A stretch of DNA of 64,000 nt. It comes from Dysgonomonas sp. 511 (lineage in GTDB: Bacteria; Bacteroidota; Bacteroidia; Bacteroidales; Dysgonomonadaceae). The DNA lies in the NCBI RefSeq assembly GCF_010501105.1, contig NZ_QVMQ01000009.1, forward strand, positions 84,269 to 148,268. Direction: 5' to 3'. The notes below the pieces were generated by a model. That model saw nothing but the letters and a program-made list of their open reading frames with translations, had not been told where the DNA came from and ran no database searches. Both the position numbers and the translations under genes were made by a program. Position 1 is the first letter of the stretch, and every line of letters begins with the position of its first letter. This document shows positions 8,760 to 18,683 of this stretch, piece after piece.

Positions 8760-9368
8760 ATGCTTGTAAAACTATACGAAGAAAATCCCAACCCCAAAGA
8801 GGTGGATAAGGTGGTGGAAGTGCTGCAAAACGGCGGACTTGTTATCTACCCCACCGATACGGTATATGCCATTGGGTGCGATGCCCTCAACGTACGTGCA
8901 GTAGAAGCTATCTGCAAGATGAAAAATATAAATCCGGCAAAGAGCAACCTGTCGATCATCTGCTACGACCTGAGCAATATCAGCGAATATGCAAAAGTAG
9001 ACAATGCCACCTTCAAACTGATGAAGAAAAACCTGCCGGGAGCATTTACCTTCATCCTGCCCACTACTTCTTCGCTGCCTAAGATATACAAGAACAAGAA
9101 AACGGTGGGGATCCGAATTCCCGACAATAATATTATCCGCGAAATAGTCCGTGTGTTGGGCAATCCCGTACTGACCACCTCGGTGAAAGACGACGACGAA
9201 GTAATAGAATATACTACCGACCCCGAACTGATATATGAAAAATACGAAAGCCAGGTAGACATAGTGATCGACGGAGGATATGGCGGCATAGAAGCCTCTA
9301 CGATAGTCGATTGCACAGACAGCGAGCCTGAAATAGTGCGTCAGGGCAAGGGTGAATTAATTTTGTAG
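8760..9368 (+). CDS. Threonylcarbamoyl-AMP synthase family protein (YrdC/YciO)
   Basis: 202 residues, a single Sua5/YciO/YrdC domain. Members make threonylcarbamoyl-AMP from threonine, bicarbonate and ATP for the t6A modification of ANN-decoding tRNAs. The [12 protein letters not shown] segment, the [15 protein letters not shown] loop and the GIRIPDNN strand are the expected nucleotide-binding elements. The loop is less perfect than the KRP signature of true TsaC, so it may belong to the YciO branch, whose role is less certain. It stands as a single gene followed by the promoter of the S41 protease. Confidence 0.85.
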   Translation: MLVKLYEENPNPKEVDKVVEVLQNGGLVIYPTDTVYAIGCDALNVRAVEAICKMKNINPAKSNLSIICYDLSNISEYAKVDNATFKLMKKNLPGAFTFILPTTSSLPKIYKNKKTVGIRIPDNNIIREIVRVLGNPVLTTSVKDDDEVIEYTTDPELIYEKYESQVDIVIDGGYGGIEASTIVDCTDSEPEIVRQGKGELIL

Positions 9369-9392
9369 AAGTATATTTAATCCATATATTTG
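9362..9392 (+). promoter_or_regulatory. Promoter of the S41 protease gene
   Basis: A TTTG at 9362-9365 and TATATTTG at 9385-9392 are separated by 19 bases, an excellent match to the Bacteroidetes -33 / -7 consensus. The -7 box lies 67 bases before the start codon, leaving a leader of about 60 bases. Confidence 0.75.
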
Positions 9393-9459
9393 CAAACATC
9401 TTTGAAATAGTCATTTTAAGGTATCAAAAATCACTGTTTCAAACTTAAAAACAATCCAT

Positions 9460-10983
9460 ATGAAAGCAAAATTGTTCTTTTTATTATCAATGACAATATT
9501 ATTAGTATTGCTTTATTCCTGCGAAGATAAAGATTCGGACGGAGGACGTGGTAATACAAATAACGAGTACGTAAACAAATGGGTTTACGAAAATATGGAT
9601 TTCTATTATTACTGGCGCGATAAGATGCCCTCGTATGCAAGCCTCGATAAGAATCTAGCACCAAAAAATTTCTTCGAAAAGCTGAAATTTGCTTACAATA
9701 CCAGTACCTACGATGGCGACCGCTTTTCGTGGATACAGGAGAGTTATGTCGATTTGCTAAACTCCCTCAGCGGGGTTTCGTCAAAGGAGATCGGGTTTGA
9801 GTATATTCCATATATGAGGGCGGAAACAGGCTCGGAAGCCGAATTTGTAGTCGTATATGTCAAGAAAGGAACGAAAGCTGAGAGCTCGGGGCTCAAACGC
9901 GGCGATATAATCTGGAAAGTAGATGGCGTAGACCTCACCGAATCTAACTGGTCGGCAGCCCTCTATCAAAACAAATCATCGTACCGGCTCGAAGGCCCCA
10001 ACTTCGACGGGGTAATCACCGTAGAACCAACAGGCACTTATGCCGAAAATCCTATCTACCTCGACCGTACTTACAACATAGCAGGCTATAACACCCCTAT
10101 CGGCTACATTGTGTACAACCAGTTTACGATGGACAATGGCGACGGGTCGTACAGTTACGACAAGCAGATAAACAGCATTTTCTCGCGGTTCGAATCGGAA
10201 GGGGTAAAAGATGTTATCCTCGACCTCCGTTACAACGGCGGCGGATATGTTTCGTGCGTTGTAAACATAGGTAGCGCACTTGTGCCAAACAGGAATACAA
10301 GCAATGTCTTCTTCTACAAAGACTACAACTCTGTATTCGATGCTTATGCGAAAGAAGAGCTTGGAAGCGACTATGATACTTTTGTAAACGATTATTTCAA
10401 AGACAATATCGAAATGCTAAACTCGCGCGGAAAAGTAACCATTGCCGACCGTATCCCTAATTTTGGCGATAAAATCAATAAGCTTTATATATTGGTAGGT
10501 GCTAACTCTGCTTCTGCCAGCGAACTGATTATAAACGGGCTTATCCCCTACATGAGCGATAAAATGGTGCTGATCGGCGCTACTACATATGGCAAGAATG
10601 TAGGTTCGGTAACACTATACCGCGAAAACGACAACCGTAATAAGTGGGGCATTCAGCCGATTGTCTCCCGCTCGTACAACAGCGACGATGATTCCGAATA
10701 CGGAGGAGGATTTACGCCGGGCAAACAAGTGCAAGGCGCATTAGTAAACGAGTTTGCCGGCATTATGGAAAACGGGCTGAAGCCATTGGGCGACGAAAAC
10801 GAAACATTGCTCGCCTATGCCCTCAGCATGATAACCGGAAAAGCAAAATCGGCAACATTGAAGTCGGCCGCCGCCCTACCTCCTGCCCGGCAGATAGGAT
10901 CTTCCTTCGGATTGAAACCGGGAGCGTACGATATGGTAATTAACGACAATAAAGTCCAACAATTAATAGACTCACAATTTTAA
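9460..10983 (+). CDS. S41-family (CtpA-like) lipoprotein protease with PDZ domain
   Basis: 507 residues. A lipoprotein leader (LLYSC, Cys near residue 24) precedes a helical prodomain with the YYYWRDKMP segment, then a PDZ domain (about 110-200) that holds GLKRGDIIWKVDGV. The S41 peptidase core follows. SASASE at residues 350-355 carries the catalytic serine and TTYGKN supplies Lys379, the Ser-Lys pair typical of tail-specific proteases. It would act in the periplasm or at the outer membrane. The substrate is unknown; similar Bacteroidetes lipoproteins are common and often annotated simply as S41 peptidases. thrA starts 21 bases downstream. Confidence 0.92.
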   Translation: MKAKLFFLLSMTILLVLLYSCEDKDSDGGRGNTNNEYVNKWVYENMDFYYYWRDKMPSYASLDKNLAPKNFFEKLKFAYNTSTYDGDRFSWIQESYVDLLNSLSGVSSKEIGFEYIPYMRAETGSEAEFVVVYVKKGTKAESSGLKRGDIIWKVDGVDLTESNWSAALYQNKSSYRLEGPNFDGVITVEPTGTYAENPIYLDRTYNIAGYNTPIGYIVYNQFTMDNGDGSYSYDKQINSIFSRFESEGVKDVILDLRYNGGGYVSCVVNIGSALVPNRNTSNVFFYKDYNSVFDAYAKEELGSDYDTFVNDYFKDNIEMLNSRGKVTIADRIPNFGDKINKLYILVGANSASASELIINGLIPYMSDKMVLIGATTYGKNVGSVTLYRENDNRNKWGIQPIVSRSYNSDDDSEYGGGFTPGKQVQGALVNEFAGIMENGLKPLGDENETLLAYALSMITGKAKSATLKSAAALPPARQIGSSFGLKPGAYDMVINDNKVQQLIDSQF

Positions 10984-11004
10984 CAAGCTAGAGAATATAT
11001 ACCG

Positions 11005-13446
11005 ATGAAAGTAATGAAATTTGGCGGCACCTCTATTGGTTCGGCCGCTAATATAGCCAATGTAAAAAAAATAATAGGAGAAGTAAAAGCTCCTATAGTG
11101 ATTGTTGTTTCAGCTTTCAAAGGTATAACGGACAAACTGCTGCTCACCTCGCAAATGGCTGCTGCCGGCGATTATTCGTACGAACGTGAATTTCGCGAGA
11201 TAGTAGAACAGCACATTACGGTAGTAGGCAAGCTCGACATGCCGGACGATAAGAAACAGATGCTCGAAAAAGAAGTAAACAAGCTGCTCGAAGAGCTCAG
11301 CAATATATTCAAAGGAGTATTCCTTATCAACGACCTGTCGCCTAAAACATCCGATAAGATCGTCAGTTACGGCGAGCGGCTGTCTTCGCTCATCATCAGT
11401 TATGCCTTCGATGAACTCGAACTAATGGATGCGGCACAACTGATAAAGACCGATTCGGCTTTCGGCAAGCATACACCTGATATAGAATTGTCGAACAAAT
11501 TGATTCAGGATGCTTTCCGGTCTTCTTCCCAAAAGATACTTGTCGCAGGATTTATCTCCACCTGTAAAACTACAGGCGAGATAACCAACCTCGGACGTGG
11601 AGGTTCCGATTATACTGCCGCCATATTTGCTTCGGCGCTCGATGCAAATATACTGGAGATATGGACAGATGTAGACGGTTTTATGTCGGCCGACCCAAAA
11701 GTGATAAACGGCGCACACGTCATAGAAACCTTATCGTTTACCGAGGCTACCGAACTTTGCAACTTCGGGGCAAAAATTATCTATCCACCGACAATTTTCC
11801 CTGTCTATCACAAAAACATCCCTATCAGGATAAAAAATACATTCCGCCCCGATGCACCGGGTACATATATATCACACAACGGCGAGCAGAAAAAAAGCAA
11901 GGCGTTGATAAAGGGTATATCTTCTATTGCCGACTCGTGCCTGATAACAGTGCAAGGGCTGGGTATGGTTGGTATCATCGGCGTAAACTTCCGTATATTC
12001 CGCGCTTTGGCAAAGAATGGCATCAGCGTATTCCTTGTTTCGCAGGCATCGTCCGAAAACAGTACATCTATCGGTGTACGTTCGGTAGACGCCGAACTGG
12101 CAGTGCATGTACTCGAAGAAGAATTTGAGAAAGAGATTGCGCTGGGCAGCATCAACCGGGTATTGCTCGAAACCGAACTGGCAACTGTCGCCATCGTAGG
12201 CGAGAATATGAAATATACACCGGGCATCGCCGGTAAATTGTTCGAAACGCTTGGCAAAAGCGGTATCAGCGTCATTGCCTGCGCACAAGGGGCATCGGAG
12301 GTGAATATTTCTTTTGTAATCAAGAATAAGCATCTGCGCAAAGCGTTGAACTCGATACACGATTCTTTTTTCCTTTCAGATTATAAAGCACTGAACCTTT
12401 TCATCACAGGTATCGGTACAGTAGGCAACGATCTCATCGGGCAAATCAAACATCAGCAACCAAAACTTATGGAACAATACGGCTTGAAGCTGAATGTAGT
12501 AGGCATCGCACGCGGACGCAAAGCTTTATTCTGCCGCGAGGGGCTGAACCTTGACAACTACAGGGAAGAGCTCAATGCAAAAGGCATTGACAGCAGCCCT
12601 GCGATATTGAGAGATAATATTGTCAATATGAATATATTCAACGCCGTATTTGTAGATTGTACAGCCAGCGAAGATGTGGCAAAGATATACGGCGACCTGA
12701 TGGCAAACAATATATCGGTGGTTACGGCAAATAAGGTAGCTGCTTCGTCGTCGTACGACAATTACCTGAAACTGAAAAATACAGCGCGCGAACGCAATAT
12801 AAAGTTCCTGTTCGAAACGAATGTAGGGGCAGGATTGCCTATTATAAACACAATGAACTCTCTGGTTAACTCCGGCGATAAAATCGTGAAAATAGAAGCC
12901 GTATTGTCCGGAACACTGAATTTTATCTTCAATACCATCAGTGCCGAAATCCCATTCAGCAAAGCCATCCATCTGGCCAAAGAATACGGCTATGCCGAAC
13001 CCGACCCGCGTATCGACCTCAGCGGTATGGATGTGGTAAGGAAGTTGGTTATACTCACCCGCGAAGCCGGCTACTGCGTAGAGCAGCAGGATGTGGTAAA
13101 AAACCTGTTTATACCGAAGAAATACTTCGACGGTTCGCTCGATGAGTTTTGGCAGACAATAGATGAAATGGACGGTGAATTTGAGTCGAGAAGGAAGAAA
13201 CTGGAGGCAGAACATAAACACTTGCGCTTTGTTGCCAAATACGAAAACGGGAAATGTGAAGTAGGATTGCAGGAAGTAGGACAAAACCATCCGTTCTACG
13301 ACCTCGAAGGCAGCAACAATATTATTCAGATCACTACCGAAAGGTACAACGAATACCCGATGATAATAAAAGGATACGGAGCCGGCGCCAGCGTTACGGC
13401 AGCAGGCGTATTCTCCGATATTATCAGTATAGCCAATGTGCGGTAA
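11005..13446 (+). CDS. thrA: Bifunctional aspartokinase / homoserine dehydrogenase I
   Basis: 813 residues. The aspartokinase half starts with KFGGTSIG at residue 4 and ends in two ACT domains (about 310-450). The homoserine dehydrogenase half has its NAD(P)-binding loop GIGTVG at 469-474, TANK in the ANKVA segment, and the GAGLPII and YAEPDPRIDL segments of the catalytic domain. It catalyses the first and third steps from aspartate to threonine and methionine and is normally feedback-inhibited through the ACT domains. The next gene starts three bases downstream, which implies an operon reaching to the PGM-like enzyme at 14922. Confidence 0.97.
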   Translation: MKVMKFGGTSIGSAANIANVKKIIGEVKAPIVIVVSAFKGITDKLLLTSQMAAAGDYSYEREFREIVEQHITVVGKLDMPDDKKQMLEKEVNKLLEELSNIFKGVFLINDLSPKTSDKIVSYGERLSSLIISYAFDELELMDAAQLIKTDSAFGKHTPDIELSNKLIQDAFRSSSQKILVAGFISTCKTTGEITNLGRGGSDYTAAIFASALDANILEIWTDVDGFMSADPKVINGAHVIETLSFTEATELCNFGAKIIYPPTIFPVYHKNIPIRIKNTFRPDAPGTYISHNGEQKKSKALIKGISSIADSCLITVQGLGMVGIIGVNFRIFRALAKNGISVFLVSQASSENSTSIGVRSVDAELAVHVLEEEFEKEIALGSINRVLLETELATVAIVGENMKYTPGIAGKLFETLGKSGISVIACAQGASEVNISFVIKNKHLRKALNSIHDSFFLSDYKALNLFITGIGTVGNDLIGQIKHQQPKLMEQYGLKLNVVGIARGRKALFCREGLNLDNYREELNAKGIDSSPAILRDNIVNMNIFNAVFVDCTASEDVAKIYGDLMANNISVVTANKVAASSSYDNYLKLKNTARERNIKFLFETNVGAGLPIINTMNSLVNSGDKIVKIEAVLSGTLNFIFNTISAEIPFSKAIHLAKEYGYAEPDPRIDLSGMDVVRKLVILTREAGYCVEQQDVVKNLFIPKKYFDGSLDEFWQTIDEMDGEFESRRKKLEAEHKHLRFVAKYENGKCEVGLQEVGQNHPFYDLEGSNNIIQITTERYNEYPMIIKGYGAGASVTAAGVFSDIISIANVR

Positions 13447-13449
13447 GCG

Positions 13450-13812
13450 ATGAGAAATTTCTTGGTTTTGGCTATCACCGGACTATTGCTCACCTGTTGC
13501 TCCGGAAATTACCCCAAAGAGGGAATTGTCTATAAGAAGGAGTTTCGCAAGGCTAAGAAAGGAACTAAGATAGAAAAGCGGACTAAGACACAGGTAAGGC
13601 GGAACTATTCGGTTGTAACAGAATACAATGTTACACGAAGGGTAGCCTATCCCAACAGATGGGTACTCTATGTAATATCGGATGAAAACGACACGCTCGA
13701 GTTTTTTGCAAAAAAGGAAGTATTCGATACAGTGCCGATAGGCGCGTTGCTACCCCTCGATACACTGAGAGGTACCTTTGTCGAACCGCATTCTGCAACA
13801 TCATCGCATTAA
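13450..13812 (+). CDS. Small hypothetical lipoprotein
   Basis: 120 residues. The leader MRNFLVLAITGLLLTCCSG gives a lipobox ending at Cys16 or Cys17. The mature part is strongly basic in its first third (KKEFRKAKKGTKIEKRTKTQ) and then beta-rich. I recognise no family. It begins three bases after thrA and precedes an acyltransferase gene, so it is probably carried on the thr transcript without a known role in threonine synthesis. Confidence 0.7.
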   Translation: MRNFLVLAITGLLLTCCSGNYPKEGIVYKKEFRKAKKGTKIEKRTKTQVRRNYSVVTEYNVTRRVAYPNRWVLYVISDENDTLEFFAKKEVFDTVPIGALLPLDTLRGTFVEPHSATSSH

Positions 13813-13832
13813 GGATTAATTGAAAAGAGGCT

Positions 13833-14909
13833 ATGAATAAGATATCTAAACCAAGACAATCAAATTTCGAACTACTGAGGCTGGTTTGTATGTTTCTTAT
13901 CGTGCTGCTTCACCTGGTTGCTTCCAGCCCGATGCATGGCATGAATGCCTCGGGAATATTCATCAGCAGTTTTCTATTCATCGCTGTAAATTGTTTTATC
14001 CTTATATCCGGCTTTTTCGGCATCCGTGCTACATTCAAAGGCTTTTTCAAGCTGTACCTTACTTGCGTGTTCTATTCTTTGGCCATACTAATTATATTCT
14101 CCGTTTGCAATAATGAGTATGACATCAAATCCATTATCTATAGCTTCTTCCCGTTTTCGCGATCGGGCATGTGGTTTGTTACCAGCTACATTATCCTCTT
14201 TCTGTTATCTCCCATGCTGAATAAGGTGGTAGATAATTGCACAAAAAGGGAGTTTGTAATACTTCTTGGAGCATGGGGCATCGTAACATTCTACTTCGGC
14301 TATTTTTGGAACGAGGGGATTAATGTAAGCGGTTACAATGCCGTGAATTTTATCTTCCTCTACCTGATTGGCAGGTTTATAGCCCTGTATATAGCCGGGA
14401 ATAAATCGCGGGCATTTTACATGGGTATGTATATCCTATTCTCCCTGATAACGGCAGGTATCGGGCTTGCAATATATCACTTTATGGCACTTGGCATTCA
14501 TTTCGATACCGGAATCAGGTGGGTGAGGCAATTCGCTCTCTCCTACAACAATCCGTTTATTATAGTTGCTGCAATCTCTTTTTTTCTGTTTTTTAGGAAA
14601 TTTCGTTTCAGCAGCAAAACAGTAAACTGGGCGGCTTCATCTTGCCTCCCTATTTACCTGATTCACGAAAACAGCCATATTTCACAATATATACACCAAT
14701 TGACCGGCAGACTGGCTCCAGTTATCGAAAGTGAATGGCTTTATGTTATTTTCTTATTCTTTTTAGCTGCTTTTATCGTAATAACCTGCATCTTAATAGA
14801 CAAAGTAAGAATGCTGATAACCGACCCTATCGAACGATTAATTGCTAAAATGAATTTAGACATATATTTCAGTAAATTTATAGATAAACTAACAGCTTAT
14901 ATTAAATAA
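13833..14909 (+). CDS. Acyltransferase family 3 membrane protein
   Basis: 358 residues with about ten hydrophobic helices. The N-terminal FELLRLVCMFLIVLLHLV segment, with arginine and histidine in the first helix, is the hallmark of the Acyl_transf_3 family (OatA, WecH and similar), which O-acetylate cell-surface sugars or lipids at the inner membrane. WFVTSYIILFLLSPML is a second family segment. No OatA-type SGNH domain is fused. It sits between thrA and the PGM-like gene, an unexpected place for a surface-modification enzyme. Acceptor unknown. Confidence 0.88.
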   Translation: MNKISKPRQSNFELLRLVCMFLIVLLHLVASSPMHGMNASGIFISSFLFIAVNCFILISGFFGIRATFKGFFKLYLTCVFYSLAILIIFSVCNNEYDIKSIIYSFFPFSRSGMWFVTSYIILFLLSPMLNKVVDNCTKREFVILLGAWGIVTFYFGYFWNEGINVSGYNAVNFIFLYLIGRFIALYIAGNKSRAFYMGMYILFSLITAGIGLAIYHFMALGIHFDTGIRWVRQFALSYNNPFIIVAAISFFLFFRKFRFSSKTVNWAASSCLPIYLIHENSHISQYIHQLTGRLAPVIESEWLYVIFLFFLAAFIVITCILIDKVRMLITDPIERLIAKMNLDIYFSKFIDKLTAYIK

Positions 14910-14921
14910 TAATAATTAAAC

Positions 14922-16133
14922 ATGAAAACAATCATAATACTAGCCGATGGCGCAGCAGACGAACCCATCGCAGCACTAGGGGGGAAAACTCCCCTGCAAG
15001 CGGCAAAAAAGCCATATATTGATATGCTGGCAGCAAAAGGGAAGAGTGGCGAACTGGATACTATCCCTCCCGGATTTAAACCGGGTAGCGAGATAGCCAA
15101 CTTGTCGGTATTGGGATACGATGTGCCCAAAGTGTTCGAAGGACGTGGTTCGCTCGAAGCAGCCAGTATGGGGGTAGATATTCTTCCCGGTGAAATGGCG
15201 ATGCGTTGCAATATTATCTGTATCAAAGATGGTAAGATAAAAAACCATTCGGCAGGGCATATTTCGAATGAAGAAGCTGCCGAGCTTATCCGCTTTCTGG
15301 ATGAGAAATTGAACGATGGAAAGGTAAGTTTCTACCCCGGAGTATCGTACCGCCACCTGCTGAAACTAAAAGGAGGCAATAAGAATATCGACTGTGCCGC
15401 TCCGCACGACGAAATAGGTACGCCATTCGGCGATGTGATGATAAAGGCCGAAACACCCGAAGCACAGGAAACTGCCGATTACCTGAACAGCCTGATATTG
15501 AAATCGCAGGAACTACTGAAAGACCATCCGGTAAACCTCAAGCGTATGGCAGAAGGCAAAGACCCTGCCAACAGTATTTGGCCCTGGTCGCCGGGCTATC
15601 GTCCGCAAATGCAAACCTTGCAGGAATTGTTCGGGGTAAAAAGCGGATCGGTCATTTCGGCTGTCGACCTGATTATGGGTATCGGCGTTTATGCCGGGCT
15701 GAAACAAATACATGTAGAAGGCGCGACAGGGCTTTATGATACCAATTACGAAGGAAAGGCTCAGGCCGCCATCGACGCCTTAAAAACCGATGATTTCGTC
15801 TATCTGCACATAGAAGCCAGCGACGAAGCCGGTCACGAAGGCGATTACGAATTGAAGGTGAAAACTATCGAATATCTCGACAATCGCGTAGTACGTACAA
15901 TCTATGAGGCAACAAAAGACTGGGACGAACCGGTTACTATCGCCATCCTGCCCGACCATCCTACGCCATGTGCGATAAAAACGCATACCAGCAAGCCTGT
16001 TCCCTTCCTGATATACCGTCCGGATGGAGAAAGCGACAATGTACAGGTTTACGATGAATTCGAGTCTCCAAAAGGAACATATGGTTTAATCAAAGGCAGG
16101 GAGTTTATGGAATTATTGTTTAATAACAAATAA
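14922..16133 (+). CDS. Archaeal-type cofactor-independent phosphoglycerate mutase / proposed homoserine kinase
   Basis: 403 residues of the ApgM (COG3635) family, a metal-dependent member of the alkaline phosphatase superfamily. Metal-ligand segments visible are ILADGAADEP at the N-terminus, GSEIANLSVLGYD around the nucleophile serine, IEASDEAGHEGD and ILPDHPTPC. In glycolysis such enzymes interconvert 2- and 3-phosphoglycerate. However, members encoded with thrA and thrC in Bacteroidetes have been proposed to replace homoserine kinase. Co-directional placement 1.5 kb after thrA, and no thrB in view, support that reading here. thrC is not downstream: a MITE and then tamL on the opposite strand follow. 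Confidence 0.85.
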   Translation: MKTIIILADGAADEPIAALGGKTPLQAAKKPYIDMLAAKGKSGELDTIPPGFKPGSEIANLSVLGYDVPKVFEGRGSLEAASMGVDILPGEMAMRCNIICIKDGKIKNHSAGHISNEEAAELIRFLDEKLNDGKVSFYPGVSYRHLLKLKGGNKNIDCAAPHDEIGTPFGDVMIKAETPEAQETADYLNSLILKSQELLKDHPVNLKRMAEGKDPANSIWPWSPGYRPQMQTLQELFGVKSGSVISAVDLIMGIGVYAGLKQIHVEGATGLYDTNYEGKAQAAIDALKTDDFVYLHIEASDEAGHEGDYELKVKTIEYLDNRVVRTIYEATKDWDEPVTIAILPDHPTPCAIKTHTSKPVPFLIYRPDGESDNVQVYDEFESPKGTYGLIKGREFMELLFNNK

Positions 16134-16179
16134 ACAGCCTGATTATACAAAACAACAGGAAGCTACAACAAGCAAACAG

Positions 16180-16332
16180 CAGGGCAAACGCATGAAAAAA
16201 TGATATTCCAGTTTTGACTACTGTAGGGGCGAATTATCATTCGCCCGCAGGTTTTTTCTATTTCGGGCGAATGATAATTCGCCCCTACAAAACTCAGAAT
16301 TGAGTTCGGATAGATTTCATACGTTTGCCCTG
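16180..16332. mobile_element. 153 bp MITE with 18 bp terminal repeats and 10 bp target duplication
   Basis: The ends CAGGGCAAACGCATGAAA and TTTCATACGTTTGCCCTG are inverted repeats with one mismatch. AAGCAAACAG occurs directly on both sides (16170-16179 and 16333-16342), a 10-base target duplication. Inside lies a near-perfect palindrome, GTAGGGGCGAATTATCATTC on one arm and its complement on the other. There is no coding capacity, so it would be moved by a transposase encoded elsewhere, plausibly of the IS4 type given the 10-base duplication. A decayed copy lies at 1603-1738. Confidence 0.88.
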
Positions 16333-16385
16333 AAGCAAACAGGTCGCGGTTTCCTGTTATTTTTTTGCGATAGCCGCCTCTCTTA

Positions 16386-18683
16386 TCAAAATGGATAGCC
16401 TATACCAAAGTGAAATGCAGCCCGTTTCCATGCCGGCCTGAAAAGCACAAAATGGCGGGAGCCTTCTTCGGGGTCATAAGCCCGCGCACCTACATCGAAG
16501 CGGAGGAGAAGGAAACTGAGGTCGAGGCGAAGCCCTACTCCATAAGCTACTGCCAGCTCCTTATAGAAGGAATTGAACTTAAACTGCCCGCCTTCCTGGT
16601 CGGGATAATCTTTTAGTGTCCAGATATTACCGGCATCGATGAATTGGGCAAATTCGAATAGGGGACTTATTTTCATACGGTTTTCGACACTAAATTCGAA
16701 CTTCATATCGCCTGTCTGGTTTACAAAGTCGCTTCCTCCGGTTTTTCGCCTGTACGAACCCGGACCGAGCGAACGTGTAGACCAGCCCCGGATACTGTTG
16801 GTTCCTCCTGCAAAAAAACGCCTTTCGAACGGCAAAACATCCGAGTTGCCATAAGGGTGAGCCAAGCCCAGCCCTACGTGATATGCCAGCGAATGCTTCT
16901 TCGACAAATAGAACGTACGGGCATAATCGATCGTTCCTTTCAGATATTCGGCATAGGCAACACCCACTATTTTCTTCTGCCCAAACTGGTCCCTATCTGC
17001 TCCGTTGAGGGTAGTGACAAGGCGAGGCAAAGCACCCGAAACCTCGACAGAACCGCGCAGGCTGTATGTAGGGTAAAGTGCATTGATACGCCTTCTGTTT
17101 GTCAGTGTTATTGTATATCCCGTGCGGGCAACCAGCTGATCCCTGTAGCTTTCGCGCAGGATGGGATTGTTGTTATTGCTGAGGTAAAGGCTGTCGAATT
17201 GCTCGGAAACCCACGGCATACGTATATAGTTGATATCGAGAAAATCGAGGCTATGTGTCATACGCCCCCGCTTGCTCACCCATCCATAATTGATAGCGGC
17301 ATTGAAAAACTGGCGGTCGTACTCTTTCCGATGCTGATTGGTAAGCCCCAAAGAGATACGTGTAGTAGCAGACGGCTGTTCGCGCCAGCTTTTTTTGAGC
17401 CACGGGAAAAGGAACATAGGAAAGGTAAGGCTGGTTTCTACCCCGTACTCGTAGAAATTCTGGCTCAAGAGGTCGGACTTATCGCCCGAAACAAACTCAT
17501 ATGCGCCTTTCAACCGTATATTCAACTGCTCGGAACCATTGAACAAATTCTGATGGCTGTACGAAACGCTTGGCGCAATACCGATATCCCCGGCAGAGTT
17601 TGTGCCGTCGAGCCCTGCCTTGAACCAGTGGGCGTTGGCAGGCAAAAGGATAATGGTGGCATCGAGCTTGGTGCTGTCGGCAGGCGACTGGCTGAAGGCA
17701 ATATTCACCTGTTTTACCGCGCTCATCTTCGTATATGCCTGATAGGTATAGCTTTGTGCGAGATCGGAGTAGTAAGAGCCTTTGCGAAGGAAATTGTTGC
17801 GGGCAACAGACGAGTTTCGAAGGAATTTATTCCTTCCCCGTATGATTTTCATGCCGTGGTATTCTGTAGTATCGGCATTGCGGAAAAACCACCGTGTACG
17901 GCGTTGGTCGCGGTCGGTGGTACTGGTCATGGTGTTTATACCCGAAACTACCGTAATGTCGTTGATCCTGTAGCGCGAATAAGGCAGGCTGTCTCTGCGG
18001 GGATAGACATCGAGATACAAGTCTGCCTGATGCGAGTTGAGCGTACTGTCTACTTTGAAATAGACAAATTCTTTCGAAAAATTGTAATATCCCACATTGC
18101 GCATTATATTGTTCACGCGGATGCGCTCTTCTTCGAGCATATCCTTATCGTAGAAATCGCCTTGCTTCAGCAGTGGCTCCATAGGGATGCGCCCCATAAT
18201 GCGCGCAATGGTGGTGTCGGAAATGGCATAGGTATAGTTCCGTATCTTATATGGTTCGTTCCCTTTGAGGTTGTATGTTACGGATATCTTCTTGCCTTTT
18301 ATTTGCAAGGCAGTGTCTACCTCTGCATTCAGGTATCCCTGGTTATTGAGCTGTTTGCGGAGTTGTGTTGCCGAAATGGCTGTTTGCGAATTGCTGAAAA
18401 CGACAGGAGCCTGCCCTATTTTGCGGATAGCCCTGGTCATCCACCTGGCAGTGTCTTGGCCGGCCATATTGTATATTTTCAACCTGAATTTGCCCAACAG
18501 GGGCAAACTGGAGTTGGGCTGCTGACGCACATAGTCTTCGAGGTCGGCAGTGGCATTTTTTGTATCGTGTTTTATCTCAATTTCATCGAGCAGGTATTTG
18601 CCTTCGGGGATGTTTTTTGTAGTGCTGCATGCTATAAAAGCAAACAGCAATGATGTGGCGAGGGTATAGTTAAGTTTTTTCAT
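16386..18683 (-). CDS. TamL-type outer-membrane assembly protein (Omp85 family lipoprotein)
   Basis: 765 residues from the ATG at 18683; a longer frame opens at 18713, but this start gives a clean lipoprotein leader (MKKLNYTLATSLLF..., lipobox FIACS). POTRA-like domains occupy about 25-380. The C-terminal half is a 16-strand-type barrel with the Omp85 segment RRFFAGGTNSIRGW, and the chain ends in Phe (GIGYPF), as outer-membrane barrels do. Bacteroidetes encode such lipidated TamA relatives (TamL), usually next to tamB. Here no tamB is adjacent. Its role would be insertion of proteins into, or lipid traffic to, the outer membrane. Confidence 0.9.
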   Translation of the reverse strand: MKKLNYTLATSLLFAFIACSTTKNIPEGKYLLDEIEIKHDTKNATADLEDYVRQQPNSSLPLLGKFRLKIYNMAGQDTARWMTRAIRKIGQAPVVFSNSQTAISATQLRKQLNNQGYLNAEVDTALQIKGKKISVTYNLKGNEPYKIRNYTYAISDTTIARIMGRIPMEPLLKQGDFYDKDMLEEERIRVNNIMRNVGYYNFSKEFVYFKVDSTLNSHQADLYLDVYPRRDSLPYSRYRINDITVVSGINTMTSTTDRDQRRTRWFFRNADTTEYHGMKIIRGRNKFLRNSSVARNNFLRKGSYYSDLAQSYTYQAYTKMSAVKQVNIAFSQSPADSTKLDATIILLPANAHWFKAGLDGTNSAGDIGIAPSVSYSHQNLFNGSEQLNIRLKGAYEFVSGDKSDLLSQNFYEYGVETSLTFPMFLFPWLKKSWREQPSATTRISLGLTNQHRKEYDRQFFNAAINYGWVSKRGRMTHSLDFLDINYIRMPWVSEQFDSLYLSNNNNPILRESYRDQLVARTGYTITLTNRRRINALYPTYSLRGSVEVSGALPRLVTTLNGADRDQFGQKKIVGVAYAEYLKGTIDYARTFYLSKKHSLAYHVGLGLAHPYGNSDVLPFERRFFAGGTNSIRGWSTRSLGPGSYRRKTGGSDFVNQTGDMKFEFSVENRMKISPLFEFAQFIDAGNIWTLKDYPDQEGGQFKFNSFYKELAVAYGVGLRLDLSFLLLRFDVGARAYDPEEGSRHFVLFRPAWKRAAFHFGIGYPF

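Noticed and set aside
16857..18653. 598-codon open frame opposite tamL
   Set aside because: It is the reverse complement of a clear Omp85-family gene with lipobox, POTRA and barrel; the opposite frame is a composition shadow.
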